From contig JAISNS010000306.1 of the NCBI GenBank assembly GCA_031276105.1, forward strand, positions 1-6,853: DNA of 6,853 nt. Reading direction: 5' to 3'. The translations under genes and the position numbers were made by a program. Origin of the DNA: Dysgonamonadaceae bacterium (GTDB taxonomy: Bacteria > Bacteroidota > Bacteroidia > Bacteroidales > Azobacteroidaceae). The notes under the pieces are model-generated. The model was not told where the DNA came from. It saw only the letters and a list, made by a program, of their open reading frames with translations, and searched no databases. This document shows positions 4,430-6,853 of this stretch, in pieces; the stretch's first letter is position 1, and each line of letters opens with the position of its first letter.

Positions 4430-6853
4430 GGAAATCGCCGGTATTATCGGCGCAGAGGCAACGTTTTTGCACGACGCCCATATACAAATATTGTTGACTG
4501 ACAGCCGGTCTTTGTCTGCCCCGGCTGTCAGCCTGTTTTTTGCTTTAACGACCGCGCACAACGACGGACACAAATATATCCGCGATTTATACAACAACGG
4601 CGTGCGAAATTTTGTTGTGCGGCACGCATTTCCCGGTATCGAAGCGATGAAGGAAGCCAATTTCCTCTGGGTTTCCGATACGCTGGCCGCGCTTCAGCAA
4701 TTGGCAGCCGGCCACAGGAAACGGTTCAATATCCCGATTATCGGCATTACCGGAAGCAACGGGAAAACAATTGTCAAGGAATGGCTGTACCAACTGCTTC
4801 ACGATCAACAGACAATCGTGCGTTCGCCCCGGTCTTACAATTCGCAAACGGGAGTTCCGCTTTCGGTTTGGCAATTAAACGAACAGACAGAATTGGGTAT
4901 TTTTGAAGCCGGCGTTTCTTTGCCCGGCGAAATGCAACGCTTGGAAACGATTATCCGCCCCACTACCGGTATTTTTACTACGATTGGCGATGCACATCAG
5001 GAAAATTTCGCTTCTCAGGAAGAAAAGTGCATGGAAAAATTGCGGCTATTCGAATCGACCGGGAAAATCATCTACAACGAAGACCAAATACTGGTGAAAT
5101 ATTGCATGGAAAAAAAAGGACTTCTTCCGAAAACTTTTTCATGGTCGAAAATCAACAAAAATGCCGGTTTATTCATCTTGCGAATCGAAAAAGGAATCGA
5201 TCACACGATTATTGAATGGAAAAGGGGAGGGCGGAGAACGGAAAACGAAGCCTTTCTTCCTTCCACCATAAAGATACCCTTCACCGACGACGCTTCTATC
5301 GACGATGCGATCCATTGCTTAGCATTGACGCTTTGCCTGCATCCCGGCCTGGAAAATCTTTCCGCACGATTCGAAAAATTAGACCCGGTGGCGATGCGTC
5401 TGGATGTAAGTAACGGAATCAACCACAACATTCTGATCAACGATACGTACAATTCCGACATCAACTCGCTGGCTATTGCCATGGATTTCATGTCGCGGCG
5501 TTCGATAGACAAGCAGTTGAAACGGGTGCTGATACTTTCCGACATCCTGCAATCGGGAATGGTTCCGGCAGCTTTTTACCGGAAAGTGGCCGAACTGGTT
5601 GCGCAAAAACAAGTGCAGCAGATTATCGGAATCGGCCCCAATCTGATGTCACATTCCAATCTGTTCGGCATGGAAAAAGAGTTTTATCCGACTACCGAAA
5701 GTTTCTTGAATTCGGGAAAATGGAGGACGTTGAAAGATTCGATTGTCTTGATCAAAGGCTCGCGAAAATCACGGTTCGAACGAATTTCGGAACAATTGGA
5801 AGAAAAAGTGCATCAAACGGTTTTGGAAGTAGATTTGGATGCGGTAATTCATAACCTCAAGTATTTTCGTTCCAAACTGCAACCGGAAACCAAAGTGATT
5901 TGCATGGTCAAAGCATTCGGTTATGGCGTAGGCTCTTACGAATTAGCTAAAACCTTGCAGGAACGCGGCGCCGATTATTTAGCCGTCGCCTTGGCTGATG
6001 AAGGCGCAGAATTGCGTCGCGAAGGAATCAGGATGCCCATCATGGTCATGAATCCCGAAGAACACGCTTTCAATACTTTGTTTGAATACAATCTGGAACC
6101 GGAAATCTACAATCACAGCATTTTGGACGCGATTATCAGAGAAACGGGACGGCGCGGTATTTTGCATTATCCGGTTCATATCAAGTTGGATACGGGTATG
6201 CATCGTTTGGGATTTAATTCCGGCGACATTCCGCTGCTGATAGAAAAGTTAAACAGCCGGCAGGGGGTGGCGGTCAAATCAATTTTTTCCCATTTGGCCG
6301 GAAGCGATTCGCCTTTGCTGGACGAATATACGAAATCGCAAATCAGCCGTTTTCGGACTGACGCTTCGCAGTTGGAGAAGTCGCTGGCTTATCCGGTTAT
6401 GAAACACATCCTCAATTCGGCGGGTATCGAACGTTTTCCGGAAGCGCAAATGGACATGGTACGGTTGGGAATCGGTTTGTATGGCATCTCGGTGGTCGAT
6501 GAAAACGTTTTGCGTCCGGTAGCCACTTTGAAAACCCGTATCCTGCAAATTCGCGATGTAAAACAGGATGAAACAGTCGGATATAATCGCAACGGCGTTT
6601 TGAAACAAGATTCCCGTATTGCCTGTTTGCCTGTCGGTTATGCCGACGGTTTAGACCGCCGTCTGGGAAACGGCCATGCACACGTTCTTATTAACGGTAA
6701 AAAATGTCTGCTGACCGGAAATATTTGTATGGACGTATGTATGGTTGATATTACGGGAGTGGATGCGGAAGAAGGCGATGAAGCGATTATTTTCGGCAGG
6801 GAAATAACTATCAGCGATTTGGCAGCTCGCTTGGAAACAATCCCTTACGAAAT
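4413..6853 (+). CDS. murF/alr: Bifunctional MurF ligase / alanine racemase (3' partial)
   Basis: Fusion of UDP-MurNAc-tripeptide:D-Ala-D-Ala ligase (ATP-dependent, last cytoplasmic step of the UDP-MurNAc-pentapeptide) with PLP-dependent alanine racemase, which makes D-alanine. 813 codons are visible without a break and the frame is open at the edge; ending at IPYE, it probably lacks only about 10-20 residues. MurF part, residues 1-465: TDSRSL, ATP loop GITGSNGKT (111-119, Lys118), SYNSQTGVPL (141-150), TIGDAH (190-195), NDTYNSD (343-349) and LIKGSR. The racemase part begins near His467: PLP lysine in VKAFGYG (Lys500), KLDTGMHRLG (591-600), IGLYG, the catalytic tyrosine in VGYN (Tyr724), PVGYADG and GNICMD. 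All key residues are present, so both activities are probably intact. The start is well fixed: an in-frame TGA at 4407-4409 lies two codons upstream of the ATG. It overlaps the small peptide gene by 17 nt and contains a terminator-like hairpin near its start (4498-4541). The fusion is typical of Bacteroidota. Confidence 0.96.
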   Translation, partial: MNYSIREIAGIIGAEATFLHDAHIQILLTDSRSLSAPAVSLFFALTTAHNDGHKYIRDLYNNGVRNFVVRHAFPGIEAMKEANFLWVSDTLAALQQLAAGHRKRFNIPIIGITGSNGKTIVKEWLYQLLHDQQTIVRSPRSYNSQTGVPLSVWQLNEQTELGIFEAGVSLPGEMQRLETIIRPTTGIFTTIGDAHQENFASQEEKCMEKLRLFESTGKIIYNEDQILVKYCMEKKGLLPKTFSWSKINKNAGLFILRIEKGIDHTIIEWKRGGRRTENEAFLPSTIKIPFTDDASIDDAIHCLALTLCLHPGLENLSARFEKLDPVAMRLDVSNGINHNILINDTYNSDINSLAIAMDFMSRRSIDKQLKRVLILSDILQSGMVPAAFYRKVAELVAQKQVQQIIGIGPNLMSHSNLFGMEKEFYPTTESFLNSGKWRTLKDSIVLIKGSRKSRFERISEQLEEKVHQTVLEVDLDAVIHNLKYFRSKLQPETKVICMVKAFGYGVGSYELAKTLQERGADYLAVALADEGAELRREGIRMPIMVMNPEEHAFNTLFEYNLEPEIYNHSILDAIIRETGRRGILHYPVHIKLDTGMHRLGFNSGDIPLLIEKLNSRQGVAVKSIFSHLAGSDSPLLDEYTKSQISRFRTDASQLEKSLAYPVMKHILNSAGIERFPEAQMDMVRLGIGLYGISVVDENVLRPVATLKTRILQIRDVKQDETVGYNRNGVLKQDSRIACLPVGYADGLDRRLGNGHAHVLINGKKCLLTGNICMDVCMVDITGVDAEEGDEAIIFGREITISDLAARLETIPYE
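4498..4541 (+). terminator. Terminator-like hairpin inside the start of murF/alr
   Basis: CTGACAGCCGG (4498-4508) pairs perfectly over 11 bp (8 of them G-C) with CCGGCTGTCAG (4521-4531) around a 12-nt loop. A run of six T follows at 4536-4541 after a CCTG spacer. This is the shape of an intrinsic terminator, yet it lies in codons 29-43 of murF. The left arm encodes the conserved TDSR motif; the right arm encodes APAVS, a less conserved stretch. The 4-nt spacer before the T-run weakens it as a classical terminator. It may act as an attenuator, a pause, or an mRNA processing site, or be chance. Confidence 0.4.

Noticed and set aside
5224..5241. G-rich run as a possible G-quadruplex in murF/alr
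   Set aside because: Only two runs reach three or more G, so at best a weak two-layer fold; it is simply coding for a basic Lys-Arg-Gly-Gly-Arg-Arg stretch.

Overview
The window looks like chromosomal DNA of a Bacteroidota (Bacteroidetes) bacterium. The evidence is a fused MurF-alanine racemase (an arrangement typical of this phylum), promoter boxes of the TAnnTTTG type, A-rich leaders with no clear Shine-Dalgarno sequence, and exported enzymes with Sec or lipoprotein signals. I cannot name a genus. All confident genes are on the + strand. No tRNA, rRNA, transposase or CRISPR array is recognisable.

Layout. Positions 1-425 hold no confident gene. They contain a (GT)11 tract at the very edge, a perfect 11-bp hairpin, a strong leftward Bacteroidetes-type promoter with a short open frame running off the left edge, a second and diverged copy of part of the hairpin repeat, three 10-bp CACAGAG-type repeats, and a -7 box that probably serves corA. 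Next come corA (426-1364, Mg2+/Co2+ channel), a lipoprotein galactose mutarotase (1411-2556), a strong intrinsic terminator (2563-2609), a secreted GH20 beta-N-acetylhexosaminidase (2626-4254), a 54-residue membrane peptide with an acidic tail (4265-4429), and murF/alr (4413 to the right edge, missing only its extreme C-terminus).

How the genes may work together. The terminator splits the window into a corA-galM unit and a GH20-small peptide-murF/alr unit. The second unit is tightly packed (10-nt gap, then a 17-nt overlap) and is probably one operon. It joins an enzyme that releases terminal GlcNAc/GalNAc outside the cytoplasm to the enzyme that makes D-alanine and adds D-Ala-D-Ala to the peptidoglycan precursor. 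A functional link through amino-sugar or cell-wall supply is plausible but is inference.

The core genes are ordinary housekeeping and glycan-use genes. The items most worth a second look are a terminator-like hairpin with a T-run inside the start of murF, the unrecognised acidic membrane peptide that overlaps murF, and the repeat-rich left edge with its leftward promoter and dinucleotide tract. I found no convincing new multi-gene system.
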